In this document: positions 15,962 through 24,273 of the stretch, piece after piece
Numbering within the stretch: position 1 is the first letter of the stretch
Layout: each line of letters starts with the position of its first letter
NCBI GenBank assembly: GCA_963812415.1
Contig: CAWEVH010000034.1
Location: 1-64,000 of the forward strand
Origin: JACVRW01 sp963812415
Lineage (GTDB): Bacteria > Actinomycetota > Thermoleophilia > Solirubrobacterales > Thermoleophilaceae
Reading direction: 5' to 3'
DNA: 64,000 bases
Made by a program: the position numbers and the translations under genes
Notes under the pieces: generated by a model
The model's database searches: none
What the model was told of the DNA's origin: nothing
What the model saw: the letters and a program-made list of their open reading frames with translations, nothing else

Positions 15962-17606
15962 GCTGCCTCCTCTGCCCCGGGACGAGGCCCTCCGCCCGCG
16001 CGAGCTCGCGCCAGGCATCGAGCTCCGTCTCGATCCGCCGATCGTCCCAGCCGAGCTCCGTCGCCATCGCCGTGGCGACCGCCCGCGGGCCGGTCGCGTC
16101 GGGGGCGGTCAGCCGGCGCGCGTCCAGCAGGCCGAGCCGGGTGCGGCGCAGCAGCACGTCGCCGACCGAGCCGGCCTGCTCGTGGCCGGCGGCGTAGGCC
16201 GCCTCGGCCGCGATGTCGGGTAGGTCGGGGCTGATCCGCCCCGCCAGCGACGGCGCCGCCCCTGCCAGACGCAGCACGAACTGTGCGGCGTGGCCGTAGC
16301 GCCGGGCGAGATGGGCACGGCTCTCGTCGTCGACGGCCGACACCACGGGCAGGCTGCCGGGCTCGACCGGCTCGCCCAATGGGATCTCCTGGGTGCGGCA
16401 GGGCGCCTGGCGATCCTCTCGCTCCACGATCCGGTCGACCGCCAGCTTGGCCATGCGCCGCCAGGTGGTGAGCTTGCCGCCGGTGATCGTCACGAGGCCC
16501 GAGCTCGTCTCGTACAGCTCGGCCCTTCGCGAGATGTCCACGGACTTCTTGGGATCGCCGCTCGAGATCAGCGGGCGCACGCCGGCGTACGCCCCGGTGA
16601 GATCCGACGGTCCGAGCGAGAGCCCGAAGAACCCGTTCAGCGCATGCAGCAGGTAGCCGACGTCCTCGTCCGAGGGCGGGATGTGGTCGAGCCCGCCCTC
16701 GTAGTCGTTGTCGGTGGTGCCGACGAGGGTGCGACCGAGCCAGGGGAGCACGAACACCGTGCGGCCCCCGGCCGCGGGCACGATCACCCCGGCGTCGACC
16801 GCCAGGTCGTCCCGCGACAGCGTGAGGTGGGTGCCCCGGCTCGGGCGGATGCGCGGCACCTCCTCCTCGGCGTAGAGCTCGTCCGGGCGCAGGCGGTCGG
16901 CCCAGACGCCGGTGGCGTTGATCACGTTCGCGGCGGTGAGCTCGAACTCGCCGCCGCCCACCGCGTCGAGCACGAGCACCCCGGCAGCCCTGCCGCCGCG
17001 CTCCACGAGGCCGGTCACCTCGCAGCGGTTCGCGCACACGGCCCCGAAGCGCTCGGCCTCCGCGAGCACGGTCAGCACGAGCCGCGAGTCATCGGTCTGG
17101 CAGTCGTAGAAGAGATAGGCGGCGGTCGGCTCGCGTGCGGCGAGCGAGGGCACGAGCTCCACGGTCTCGTCGGCGCCGATCGTGCGGTGGCGCGCGGGGC
17201 TCCACTCCTCCTCGCCGTCGCGTCCGCGGCGCCAGGACATGGCGTCGTACATGTTCAGGCCCACGCCCATGCGCCGGTCGGGGCGCCTGCCGTCGAAGCT
17301 CGGCACGAGCAGCGGCAGCGGCTTCACGAGATGCGGCGCCAGCTTCACGAGCAGCGAGCGCTCGAGCAGCGCTTCGCGCACAAGGCCGAGGTCGAAGTTC
17401 TGCAGGTAGCGCAGCCCGCCGTGCACCAGCTTCGACGAGCGGCTCGAGGTGCCGGCCGCGTAGTCGCCGCGCTCGACCAGCGCCACGCTGTAGCCGCGCG
17501 AGGCCGCGTCCAGCGCCACGCCGGCGCCGGTGATGCCTCCGCCCACCACCACGACGTCGAACGAGTCGCGTTCGAGCGAGGCGAGCGCGTCGGCGCGAGG
17601 GATCAC
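15942..17606 (-). CDS. glpD: Glycerol-3-phosphate dehydrogenase, FAD-dependent
   Basis: Oxidises sn-glycerol 3-phosphate to dihydroxyacetone phosphate and passes electrons to quinone at the inner face of the membrane. The protein has 554 residues, normal for the family. It has the FAD motif VVVVGGGITGAGVALDAASR at the start, the GlpD signature GTSSRSSKLVHGGLRYL, then ARGTHLTLSRD-like and TGGKLTTWRRMAK stretches and the C-terminal helical domain. The ATG at 17606 overlaps the nitroreductase stop as ATGA. No glycerol kinase or facilitator is nearby. Confidence 0.95.
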   Translation of the reverse strand: MIPRADALASLERDSFDVVVVGGGITGAGVALDAASRGYSVALVERGDYAAGTSSRSSKLVHGGLRYLQNFDLGLVREALLERSLLVKLAPHLVKPLPLLVPSFDGRRPDRRMGVGLNMYDAMSWRRGRDGEEEWSPARHRTIGADETVELVPSLAAREPTAAYLFYDCQTDDSRLVLTVLAEAERFGAVCANRCEVTGLVERGGRAAGVLVLDAVGGGEFELTAANVINATGVWADRLRPDELYAEEEVPRIRPSRGTHLTLSRDDLAVDAGVIVPAAGGRTVFVLPWLGRTLVGTTDNDYEGGLDHIPPSDEDVGYLLHALNGFFGLSLGPSDLTGAYAGVRPLISSGDPKKSVDISRRAELYETSSGLVTITGGKLTTWRRMAKLAVDRIVEREDRQAPCRTQEIPLGEPVEPGSLPVVSAVDDESRAHLARRYGHAAQFVLRLAGAAPSLAGRISPDLPDIAAEAAYAAGHEQAGSVGDVLLRRTRLGLLDARRLTAPDATGPRAVATAMATELGWDDRRIETELDAWRELARAEGLVPGQRRQRDPAAA

Positions 17607-18112
17607 GGAAGGTACGTTACGAAGTCGGCCGGAGCCAGCCGCTCGGGCGGCGCCTTCTCCTGGCGCGCCCGGCCCAGATGCAGCAGGCCGATCACGCGCT
17701 CGTCCTCGCCGACGCCGGCGGCCGCGCGTCCCTCGGGCCGCCGCAGGACCTCGGGCGTGCGCCAGTAGCCCGCCAGCCCACGGTCGTGGGCGGCCACCAG
17801 CACGATGTAGCTGGCCACCGCTGCCGCGCAGAGATCCTCCTGGTCCTGCACCGGGTCGCCGCTCTGAGCCGCCGAGGCGACCACGAGCGTCGGCGCGCGG
17901 TCGAGCTTGGCGGCCGCCTCGGCCCCGGCGGCCTCCTTCAGCCGGGCGAGCGAGTCAGGGCCGAGCACGCGAAAGCGCCACGGGTTCGTGACGTGGTGGT
18001 TGGGCGCCCAGCGCGCGAGCTCGAACAGCTCGTCGAGCGTCTCCCGCTCCACCGGCTCGGAGCCGTAGGCCTTGTGCGTGCGCCGGCTCCTGATTGCGTC
18101 GACCAGCTCCAT
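17603..18112 (-). CDS. Nitroreductase family protein
   Basis: Small FMN-dependent oxidoreductase (169 residues) of the nitroreductase fold. The N-terminal FMN-binding stretch DAIRSRRTHKAYGSEPV and the region ELARWAPNHHVTNPWRF are diagnostic; later GLAGYWRTPEVLRR and VIGLLHLGRA match the family. Members act on nitroaromatics or quinones with NAD(P)H; the substrate here is unknown. It is the first gene of an operon, overlapping glpD by four bases. Confidence 0.9.
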   Translation of the reverse strand: MELVDAIRSRRTHKAYGSEPVERETLDELFELARWAPNHHVTNPWRFRVLGPDSLARLKEAAGAEAAAKLDRAPTLVVASAAQSGDPVQDQEDLCAAAVASYIVLVAAHDRGLAGYWRTPEVLRRPEGRAAAGVGEDERVIGLLHLGRARQEKAPPERLAPADFVTYLP

Positions 18113-18132
18113 CGGGCGGGTAGTCTCGCAAC

Positions 18133-18277
18133 ATGGCCTCGGGAACCGTGCTGGTCACCGGCGCCTCGACCGGCATCGGCCACGTCACCGCGCTTCACCT
18201 CGCGGAGCTCGGCTTCGACGCCGTCGGGGCCGTGCGCGCGGGTGATGGACCGGCTGATCGGGCGCGCTATCGGCTGA
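18133..18277 (+). pseudogene. Short-chain dehydrogenase with large internal deletion
   Basis: The first 36 codons read as the start of an SDR oxidoreductase, MASGTVLVTGASTGIG, with the NAD(P)-binding TGxxxGxG motif followed by HVTALHLAELGFDAVGAVR. In a different frame the last 13 codons, RVMDRLIGRAIG and a stop at 18275-18277, match the typical C-terminal tail of the same family. About 200-250 codons, including the YxxxK active site, are missing between them, so this is a deletion scar or an assembly collapse. The stop overlaps the end of the convergent S-component gene. Confidence 0.75.
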
Positions 18278-20135
18278 GCCGCCGGCGCCGCCAGACGACG
18301 AGCGCCAGCGCGAGCAGCGCGCCGAGGAGTGCCGCGAGCAGGAGCGGGGATGGCCCGCCCTCCTGGCGCGCGGGAGCCGCCGCCGCGGCACGCCGGGTCG
18401 CTGCGACGGGGTCGCTCGCGGACGCCACCTCGGGCGCGGCGGTCGCCGGGCTCGTGGCGGCGTCCGCGCCGGGCTCGACCTCGTCCTCCTTCGGCGCTCG
18501 CTTCGCGGTCTCCGGCTCTCCCCGGCGGCGCCCGCCATCGCTCGAGCGACCCTCTTGAGGATCCGTTCTCGCCGCCGCAGCCGCGGGCTCCGCCGCTCGC
18601 CGCGGACGCGGCGCCCGCGCCACCGCTCCGATCGGCAGCGCGGTGCGGCGCAGCGCCATGAGCGCCTGCGCGGTGACCCAGACCGGCGTCTGCGAGCTCG
18701 TGCGCGAGTAGGCGATGCTCCCGTCCCGTCGCGCGAGCCCGCGGAGGTAGGCGAGCGCCCGGCGGACCGCCCGCGGGCGTGCTCCGACCGCGATCAGTCC
18801 CTGCGCCGCGTAGGCGGTCGACTGCGCGTTCGAGCTGCGTCCCCTCATCTGCCCGAAGCCGCCGTCGCCGTTCTGACTCGAGCCGAGCCAGCCCACGGCC
18901 CGGCGCGCCGCGTCGCCGCGGCCGCGGCCGACGGCCGCGAGCGCCTGGAGCGCGGCGCCGGTCATGTCGGCGTCGCTGCCCGAGGAGGCGGCCACCCCGA
19001 AGCCGCCATCCGGGTTCTGGTTGCGCACGAGCCAGGCGACGGTCGCGCGGCCGGCGGGCTCCCCGGACGCTCGTAGCGCGAGGATGCCGAAGGCCGTATA
19101 GCTCACGAACCCGGCGATCGAGCCGTCCGCGCGGCGGCGCCGCTCGATTGCCGCGAGCAGGTTCCGGCCGCCGAAGCGCCGCGGGTCGAGCCCGGCGCTG
19201 CGCAGGAGCAGCACGGTGCGCTCGACCTCGCCGATGTCCGCGAGCCCGCGCGCCCGCCTGACGAAGCCCACGATCGAGCTCCCACCGCGCCGCTGGACGT
19301 CGAGCGGGTTGCGGCCGGCCGCAGCGAGACCGAGGCCGGTCCAGCCCGTGTAGAGAGGCGACGAGCTCTGGCCCGGCGCGGCGCCGAAGCCGCCGTCGGC
19401 GTTCTGCGCCCCCATCAGGTAGCGCTCTGCCCTGTCGGCCGTCGAGGCCGCCAGCGCGGGCTGCGGCAGGGCGAGACCGATGATCGTCGCCCCCAGCAGC
19501 AGGCAGCCCGCGGCGGCGCCCGCCGGCGCCGGCCAGCTCACCTCGAGGCGGCGCCGGTAGCGCTCGAGCGCCCGTACGAACGCCGGTCCGATCAGCAGGC
19601 AGAACACCACGTTGCCGATCGCGTGGGCGAGGTTGTACGGCAGCGAGCTCACGGCGACGACCAGGTAGGAGTCGAGGTCCTGGCGCGCGCCCAGCGTCCA
19701 CTGGTAGACGTCCATCCAGGCCCCGAAGGCGAGCCCCGCGAACCCGCACGCCGCCGCCAGGACGAGCCTGCTCGGCTCGCGTCCGCGCAGGATGCGCGCG
19801 AGCAGCGCGCCGCCCACCCCGACGGCTCCCCAGCCCACCATCTGCCACACGGTCCAGGGCCCCTGCGAGAGGAAGATGTTCGACACGATCGCCGTAACGG
19901 CGCCGACGGCGAACCCCGGCAGGGCGCCGAGCGCGTAGCCCGCGAACAGGACGATGTCGGTGGTCGGCTTGACGTTCGGCACGGCGGCGAACACGAGCCG
20001 CCCCACCACCGCGAGCGCGGCCAGCGCCGCCACCAGCGCCAGCACTCGCGACGGCGGCCTGTCGCGCTCGTACCAGGCGAAACCGGCGGCCACGGCGAGC
20101 GCGAGCAGCGTGAACGACGTCGCCTGCCAGGTCAT
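18267..20135 (-). CDS. ECF transporter S-component fused to alpha/alpha-barrel (prenyltransferase-repeat) domain
   Basis: Predicted substrate-binding membrane subunit of an ECF vitamin transporter, here probably for cobalamin. Residues 1-210 form about seven to eight helices (ARTTDIVLFAGYALGALPG-like region, FLSQGPWTVWQMVGWGAVG, SLPYNLAHAIGNVVF). Residues about 215-500 carry squalene/prenyltransferase-type repeats: YLMGAQNADGGFG, WLVRNQNPDGGFG, WLGSSQNGDGGFG and YLRGLARRDGSIAY. These predict an alpha6-alpha6 barrel like the alpha domain of transcobalamin. A charged, disordered linker follows, then a final transmembrane anchor (LLLAALLGALLALALVVW) and RRRRLSR. The barrel should therefore face outside, tethered at both ends. 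The ATG at 20135 overlaps the ATPase stop as ATGA. It is the last gene of the riboswitch operon. Confidence 0.85.
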   Translation of the reverse strand: MTWQATSFTLLALAVAAGFAWYERDRPPSRVLALVAALAALAVVGRLVFAAVPNVKPTTDIVLFAGYALGALPGFAVGAVTAIVSNIFLSQGPWTVWQMVGWGAVGVGGALLARILRGREPSRLVLAAACGFAGLAFGAWMDVYQWTLGARQDLDSYLVVAVSSLPYNLAHAIGNVVFCLLIGPAFVRALERYRRRLEVSWPAPAGAAAGCLLLGATIIGLALPQPALAASTADRAERYLMGAQNADGGFGAAPGQSSSPLYTGWTGLGLAAAGRNPLDVQRRGGSSIVGFVRRARGLADIGEVERTVLLLRSAGLDPRRFGGRNLLAAIERRRRADGSIAGFVSYTAFGILALRASGEPAGRATVAWLVRNQNPDGGFGVAASSGSDADMTGAALQALAAVGRGRGDAARRAVGWLGSSQNGDGGFGQMRGRSSNAQSTAYAAQGLIAVGARPRAVRRALAYLRGLARRDGSIAYSRTSSQTPVWVTAQALMALRRTALPIGAVARAPRPRRAAEPAAAAARTDPQEGRSSDGGRRRGEPETAKRAPKEDEVEPGADAATSPATAAPEVASASDPVAATRRAAAAAPARQEGGPSPLLLAALLGALLALALVVWRRRRLSR

Positions 20136-21760
20136 GCCTCGACCTCGTCGATCGAGAGCGCTCTCGTGACCGCAGCGGCACCGGCCTCGGGGCTGAGGGC
20201 GGCGCCGTCGGTGATCCGCGCCACCTCGGTCGAGAAGTGACGGCCGCCCGCGAGCACCTCGTCCGGCGGCCCGTCGGCGATCGTCACGCCCGGACCGAGC
20301 AGCACCACGCGGTCGGCGAACGCCGAGGCGAACTCGCTGTCGTGCGTCGCGACCATCACCGCGGCGCCGGCGCGCGACAGCTCCTGGATGCGCGCCGTCA
20401 GCTCGTCGCGATGGATGCGGTCCATCCCGCGGGTGGGCTCGTCGAGCAGCACGGCCGCGCAGCGCCCACCGGCGAGAACCACCTCGAGCGCGAGCCGCTG
20501 GCGCTCCCCGCCGGAGAGGTCGCGCGGATTGGTCCGCTCGCGTCCGGCAAGCCCGGCGTTCGCCACGCCCTCGGCTCCCGCGTCGTCCACCGCGTGCTCG
20601 TGGATCAGGTAGTCGCCCGGGTTCTGGAGGAGCAGCGCCACCTCGCCGCTCCGGTCCACGCGCCCCCGGGTGGGCTCCGCGAGGCCCTTGGCAAGGCGCA
20701 GCAGCGTGCTCTTGCCCGCGCCGTTGCGACCCATCAGCGCCACCCGCTCGCCCGGCGCGAGCGTGAGCGATATGCCGCGCAGTACGACGGGGCCGTCCTC
20801 GAGCTCGTGCCAGACGTCCCTGAAGGCGAGCGCCGGCGGGGTGGTCTCCCTGCGGCCGAGCAATCGGCGCAGGAGGCCGTCGCCGCCCCCGTCCGGCGAC
20901 CGCGGGCGCGGCTCGCGCGCCGGCAGGGCTCCCAGCCCCGCGGCCCTCAGCCCGGCGCGCGCCTGCTTGACGGACGCGGGCAGCGGCGCGAGCCCCGCGA
21001 GCGAGAACATCCGTCCGCCCGGCGTCACGAGCGCCGGCGCGCGCTCGGCCGCCCACTCGAGGAAGCCGGCCGGCGGCGCGTCGCACGCCACCCGGCCGTC
21101 GATCATGGCGATCACGCGGTCGGCGGCCGGCAGGCAGCGCTCGATCCGGTGCTCGGCCACCACGACCGCGGTGCCCCAGTCCTCGTTGAGGCGGCGGAGC
21201 AGCCAGACGAGCTCGTCGCCCGCGACCGGGTCGAGCTGCGAGGTGGGCTCGTCGAGCAGCAGCAGGCGCGGTGCGTGGACCATCGCGGCGGCGATCGCCA
21301 CGCGCTGGAGCTCCCCGCCCGAGAGCGTGTCGGTGCGGCGCTCGAGCAGGTGCCCGACGCCGAGCGAGAGCGCCGTCTCCTCCACCGCGCGCGCCATCGC
21401 GGCGGCCGACTCGCGGCGGTGCTCGAGTGGCAGCTCGAGCTCGGCGCGCACGCCGCCCATCACCACCTGCGTCTCGGGCTCCTGGAGGACGGTGCCGCAG
21501 ACCGCCGCCAGCTCGCCGGGCCCGTGCTCGCGCACGTCGAGGCCGGCGACCTCGAGGGCCCCGCTCGCCTCTCCCCCGTGGAAGTGCGGCACGAGGCCGC
21601 AGAGCGCCCGCAGGAGCGTCGACTTGCCCGAGCCGGACACCCCCGCCAGCAGCGTGAAGGTGCCCGGCTCGAGGTCGAGCGAGACGTCGCAGAGCGCCAG
21701 CCCGGAGACGTCCGGATAGCGGTAGCCGAAGCGCTCGGCTCTGGCCAGCGGCTCAGGCAT
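20132..21760 (-). CDS. ECF transporter ATPase, two ABC domains fused (EcfA-EcfA')
   Basis: Energises uptake through EcfT and the S-component. The 542-residue protein contains two complete ABC modules. The first has Walker A GVSGSGKSTLL, the Q-loop LQEPETQVV, signature LSGGELQRVA and Walker B LLLLDEPTSQLD. The second has GRNGAGKSTLL, Q-loop LLQNPGDYL, signature LSGGERQRLA and AVLLDEPTRGMD. A linker of about 60 residues lies between them. Both sites look catalytically intact. The gene overlaps EcfT by eight bases and the S-component by four. Confidence 0.93.
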   Translation of the reverse strand: MPEPLARAERFGYRYPDVSGLALCDVSLDLEPGTFTLLAGVSGSGKSTLLRALCGLVPHFHGGEASGALEVAGLDVREHGPGELAAVCGTVLQEPETQVVMGGVRAELELPLEHRRESAAAMARAVEETALSLGVGHLLERRTDTLSGGELQRVAIAAAMVHAPRLLLLDEPTSQLDPVAGDELVWLLRRLNEDWGTAVVVAEHRIERCLPAADRVIAMIDGRVACDAPPAGFLEWAAERAPALVTPGGRMFSLAGLAPLPASVKQARAGLRAAGLGALPAREPRPRSPDGGGDGLLRRLLGRRETTPPALAFRDVWHELEDGPVVLRGISLTLAPGERVALMGRNGAGKSTLLRLAKGLAEPTRGRVDRSGEVALLLQNPGDYLIHEHAVDDAGAEGVANAGLAGRERTNPRDLSGGERQRLALEVVLAGGRCAAVLLDEPTRGMDRIHRDELTARIQELSRAGAAVMVATHDSEFASAFADRVVLLGPGVTIADGPPDEVLAGGRHFSTEVARITDGAALSPEAGAAAVTRALSIDEVEA

Positions 21761-22634
21761 GAGCCACCCCGATCCTGGCCGCGCGACCGGCGAACGGCAG
21801 CACCGCGAAGGTCAGCAGCGCGAAGCTCAGCACGAGCTCCGGAAGGCCGAGCTCGATCGCGATCGTCGGATAGGTCTCGACCTGCGCGAGACCCGCGAGC
21901 TTTCCCCCGAGCGCCACCACCGCGATCGCGAGCGCCGCGCCGCCCACCCGCAGGTCATGCCTCGACCACGGGCGCCGCCTGCGCGGCGGCCGGCCGCCGA
22001 GCGCGTAGCCGCGCACCTCGAGCGCGGCGGCCACGTCGACGGCGCGGTCGAGCGCGCCTCCGAGCGCCGCGCGCGCGACCGTGAGCCGCGCGGGCGGGTG
22101 CGGCCGGCAGCGCGCCGCGTCGCCCATCCGGGTGGCGTCGCGCGCCAGCACCGGCACCAGCCGGGTGGCGAGCGAGGCGGTGAGCGCCGACCGGAACGAG
22201 ATGCGTCGGAACAGCCGCAACAGCTCGTCGGGGTCGACGGCCGCCGACAGCAGGCCGAGTGCCACCACGCACACCACCACGCGCAGGCCGCCGAGCGCGC
22301 CCGCGACGGTCGCCTCCAGGGTGACGTCGATCCGGCGGCCGAGCAGCTCGCCACCGCGCACCAGCAGCGTGTCGCCGCCGGCATACACGAGCGGGTTCAC
22401 GATCGCCACCAGCAGCGCCAGGGGCAGGGCGAACACGAGCGAGCGGCCGATCTCGCGCCCGACCCCGGCCGCCACCCCGGCGAGCACCGTGCCGCCGAGC
22501 GCGGCGGCGAGCACCAGCGGATGGCGGTAGAGCGCCCCCACCAGCGCGAGCGAGCAGCAGAAGGCCAGACCCACGCCGGCGCGCGCCGCGTGCAGGGCGC
22601 TCGACCGGCTGCGGTAGACGGGGACCAGGCTCAT
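21753..22634 (-). CDS. ECF transporter transmembrane component EcfT
   Basis: Membrane scaffold that couples the ATPases to the S-component. The 293-residue protein has about six helices, and the coupling-helix region holds the T-component signature AALEVRGYALG (the ARG-type motif) plus ASLATRLVPVLARDA. It sits between the lipoprotein and ATPase genes with 4- and 8-base overlaps. The family is well recognised; the substrate is set by the S-component and the riboswitch. Confidence 0.9.
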   Translation of the reverse strand: MSLVPVYRSRSSALHAARAGVGLAFCCSLALVGALYRHPLVLAAALGGTVLAGVAAGVGREIGRSLVFALPLALLVAIVNPLVYAGGDTLLVRGGELLGRRIDVTLEATVAGALGGLRVVVCVVALGLLSAAVDPDELLRLFRRISFRSALTASLATRLVPVLARDATRMGDAARCRPHPPARLTVARAALGGALDRAVDVAAALEVRGYALGGRPPRRRRPWSRHDLRVGGAALAIAVVALGGKLAGLAQVETYPTIAIELGLPELVLSFALLTFAVLPFAGRAARIGVAHA

Positions 22635-23566
22635 GGCGCCTCCTCGAGCGGGAGCTTCTCGATCGCCCCGTCCTCGACTGCCACGGCAAAAGCGTCACGC
22701 AGCCGTCCCTCCCGCAGCGCTCGAACCCCGGCGCTGACGCCGCGCTCGTCGAGCCCGGTCACGAGCCAGAGCAGCTCGTCCTGCCGCGGCGCGAGCGCGA
22801 GCACGAGGCCCACCCCCTCCCCCGGCCGCACGATGCGGGCCGGCTCGCCGCGGGCGTCCAGCAGGTCGAGCCGGCTGCCGTCGCGCGTAAAGCGGGCGAA
22901 CACCCCGCTCTCCGCCGGCCCCTGCTCGAGATCGGCCGCGCCGCGCACGATCCGCGCGGCCGGCCAGCGCGCGACCACGAGGCGAACCACGCTCTCCGTC
23001 CCCGGCGCGCCGAGCGAGGCTCCCGAGGTCGACACCCCCACGGCGCCGAGCCGGTCGCGCGCCGCCTCGCAGGCGCTCGACCGCGAGTCCTCGCACTCGA
23101 CCCGCACGGGCAGGCGCTTGCCCTCCAGCCCGTGCAGGAACGGCTCGGGGAAGGCTCCGACGATCGCGGGCACGCGCATGGTCGCTCCCCAGTCGCGGCG
23201 GTCCCACTGCACGCGGTCGCCGGGCGAGAGCTCGAACTCGGCCGCCCCCACCTCCGCCTCGACGCCGTTCACGAAGTAGAACCAGTCGACCTCTCCCCCG
23301 GCACCGGCGCCCTCGAGCCCGTCGATCGATTGCACGAAGCGTCCGCCGAAGCGCGTCTCGACCTCGAAGCGGGAACGCAGCACGCGCATCACCGTCTCGT
23401 CCTCGCGCACGCTCGCGAGCCTGGCGGCGCCGAGCTCCGAGCGGCCGAAGTCGCGCGTGACGCGCAGCCGGACGCCGTCGCCCTCCTGTTCCTCGCCCGC
23501 GCCGAGGCCGCAGCCGGCAGCGCCGGTTGCGGCGGCCACGCAGAGCAGGGCGAGGATGCGCCTCAC
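22631..23566 (-). CDS. DUF4430 lipoprotein, putative cobalamin-capture protein
   Basis: Surface lipoprotein of 311 residues: the signal sequence ends in the lipobox TGAAGC, so the cysteine should be lipidated. The first domain matches DUF4430, related to the beta-domain of transcobalamin: FVQSIDGLEG, then the typical DWFYFVNGVEAEVGAAEFEL and GDRVQWDRRDW. The second half is a mixed alpha/beta region of unknown fold. In the operon it comes just before EcfT. Role as a cobalamin binder is inferred from the domain and the riboswitch, not shown. Confidence 0.82.
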   Translation of the reverse strand: MRRILALLCVAAATGAAGCGLGAGEEQEGDGVRLRVTRDFGRSELGAARLASVREDETVMRVLRSRFEVETRFGGRFVQSIDGLEGAGAGGEVDWFYFVNGVEAEVGAAEFELSPGDRVQWDRRDWGATMRVPAIVGAFPEPFLHGLEGKRLPVRVECEDSRSSACEAARDRLGAVGVSTSGASLGAPGTESVVRLVVARWPAARIVRGAADLEQGPAESGVFARFTRDGSRLDLLDARGEPARIVRPGEGVGLVLALAPRQDELLWLVTGLDERGVSAGVRALREGRLRDAFAVAVEDGAIEKLPLEEAP

Positions 23567-24273
23567 GGCACCTCGACCCGCTCGGCGAAGGACCGGACGA
23601 GGCCGTCCTTGGTGGCGGTCACCCGATGCGCGCCCGGCGAGGCCGCAAGCCGCACGCGCCCGTCCGCGGCCGTGACTGCGGTCGCGCTGCCGGCCCGCAC
23701 GGTCGCGCCCTCGATGGCGACCCCGCGACCCTCATCGTCATAGCCGCGCACCGTGGCCACGAACCCGCCCGGCTCCGGGTCGAGGCGCAGCTCGAGCGTG
23801 CGCTGGCAGCCGCCGCCGAGAAGCCGGCAGAAGAACCAGGTGACCCGCTGCCCGGCGCGCAGCCGCCCGCGCCCGAACGGCCCGGAGGGGTCGGCGGCGC
23901 CCGTGGTGGCGCCGCGCCGGCCGACCTTGTAGACCCAGCCGTTCTGGCCCCGGTTTCGATCGGACCGGATCGCCTCGACGAACAGCCCCGCGCCGTCCCG
24001 CGGACGCCGCGTGCAGGCGCCGAAGTCGCGGATCCGCAGGCGGCCCGGCTTGCTGCGGACCAGCGCCGCCAGCGCCGTGCCGTCCCCGGCCGCGCAGCGG
24101 CGCCGGCCGGCGCGCACCAGCACGCCGGCCGTCGACACGCGCTTCGTCAGCGTCTCCCCGCTCCGGAACACCACCAGCTGCTCGATCACGGGGGCCCTCG
24201 CCTCCGCGGCGGCGGAGGGCAGCGCGAGCGCCGTCAGCGCGAGCCCGGCGGCGAGGAGCGCGCGCACCCTCAC
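23563..24273 (-). CDS. Secreted DUF4430-like protein with C-terminal Ig-like domain
   Basis: Exported protein of 236 residues; the signal peptide is MRVRALLAAGLALTALALPS ending near AEA. The middle part has the DUF4430-like run GQNGWVYKVGRR, then LRAGQRVTWFFC with several cysteines (CAAGDG, FGACTRR, FFCRLLGGGCQRT) that could form disulfides. The final 70 residues (FVATVRGYDDEGRG, VTAADGRVRLAASPGAHRVT) look like a carboxypeptidase-regulatory or Ig-like fold. It overlaps the genes on both sides by four bases in the cobalamin-riboswitch operon. Confidence 0.78.
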   Translation of the reverse strand: MRVRALLAAGLALTALALPSAAAEARAPVIEQLVVFRSGETLTKRVSTAGVLVRAGRRRCAAGDGTALAALVRSKPGRLRIRDFGACTRRPRDGAGLFVEAIRSDRNRGQNGWVYKVGRRGATTGAADPSGPFGRGRLRAGQRVTWFFCRLLGGGCQRTLELRLDPEPGGFVATVRGYDDEGRGVAIEGATVRAGSATAVTAADGRVRLAASPGAHRVTATKDGLVRSFAERVEVP

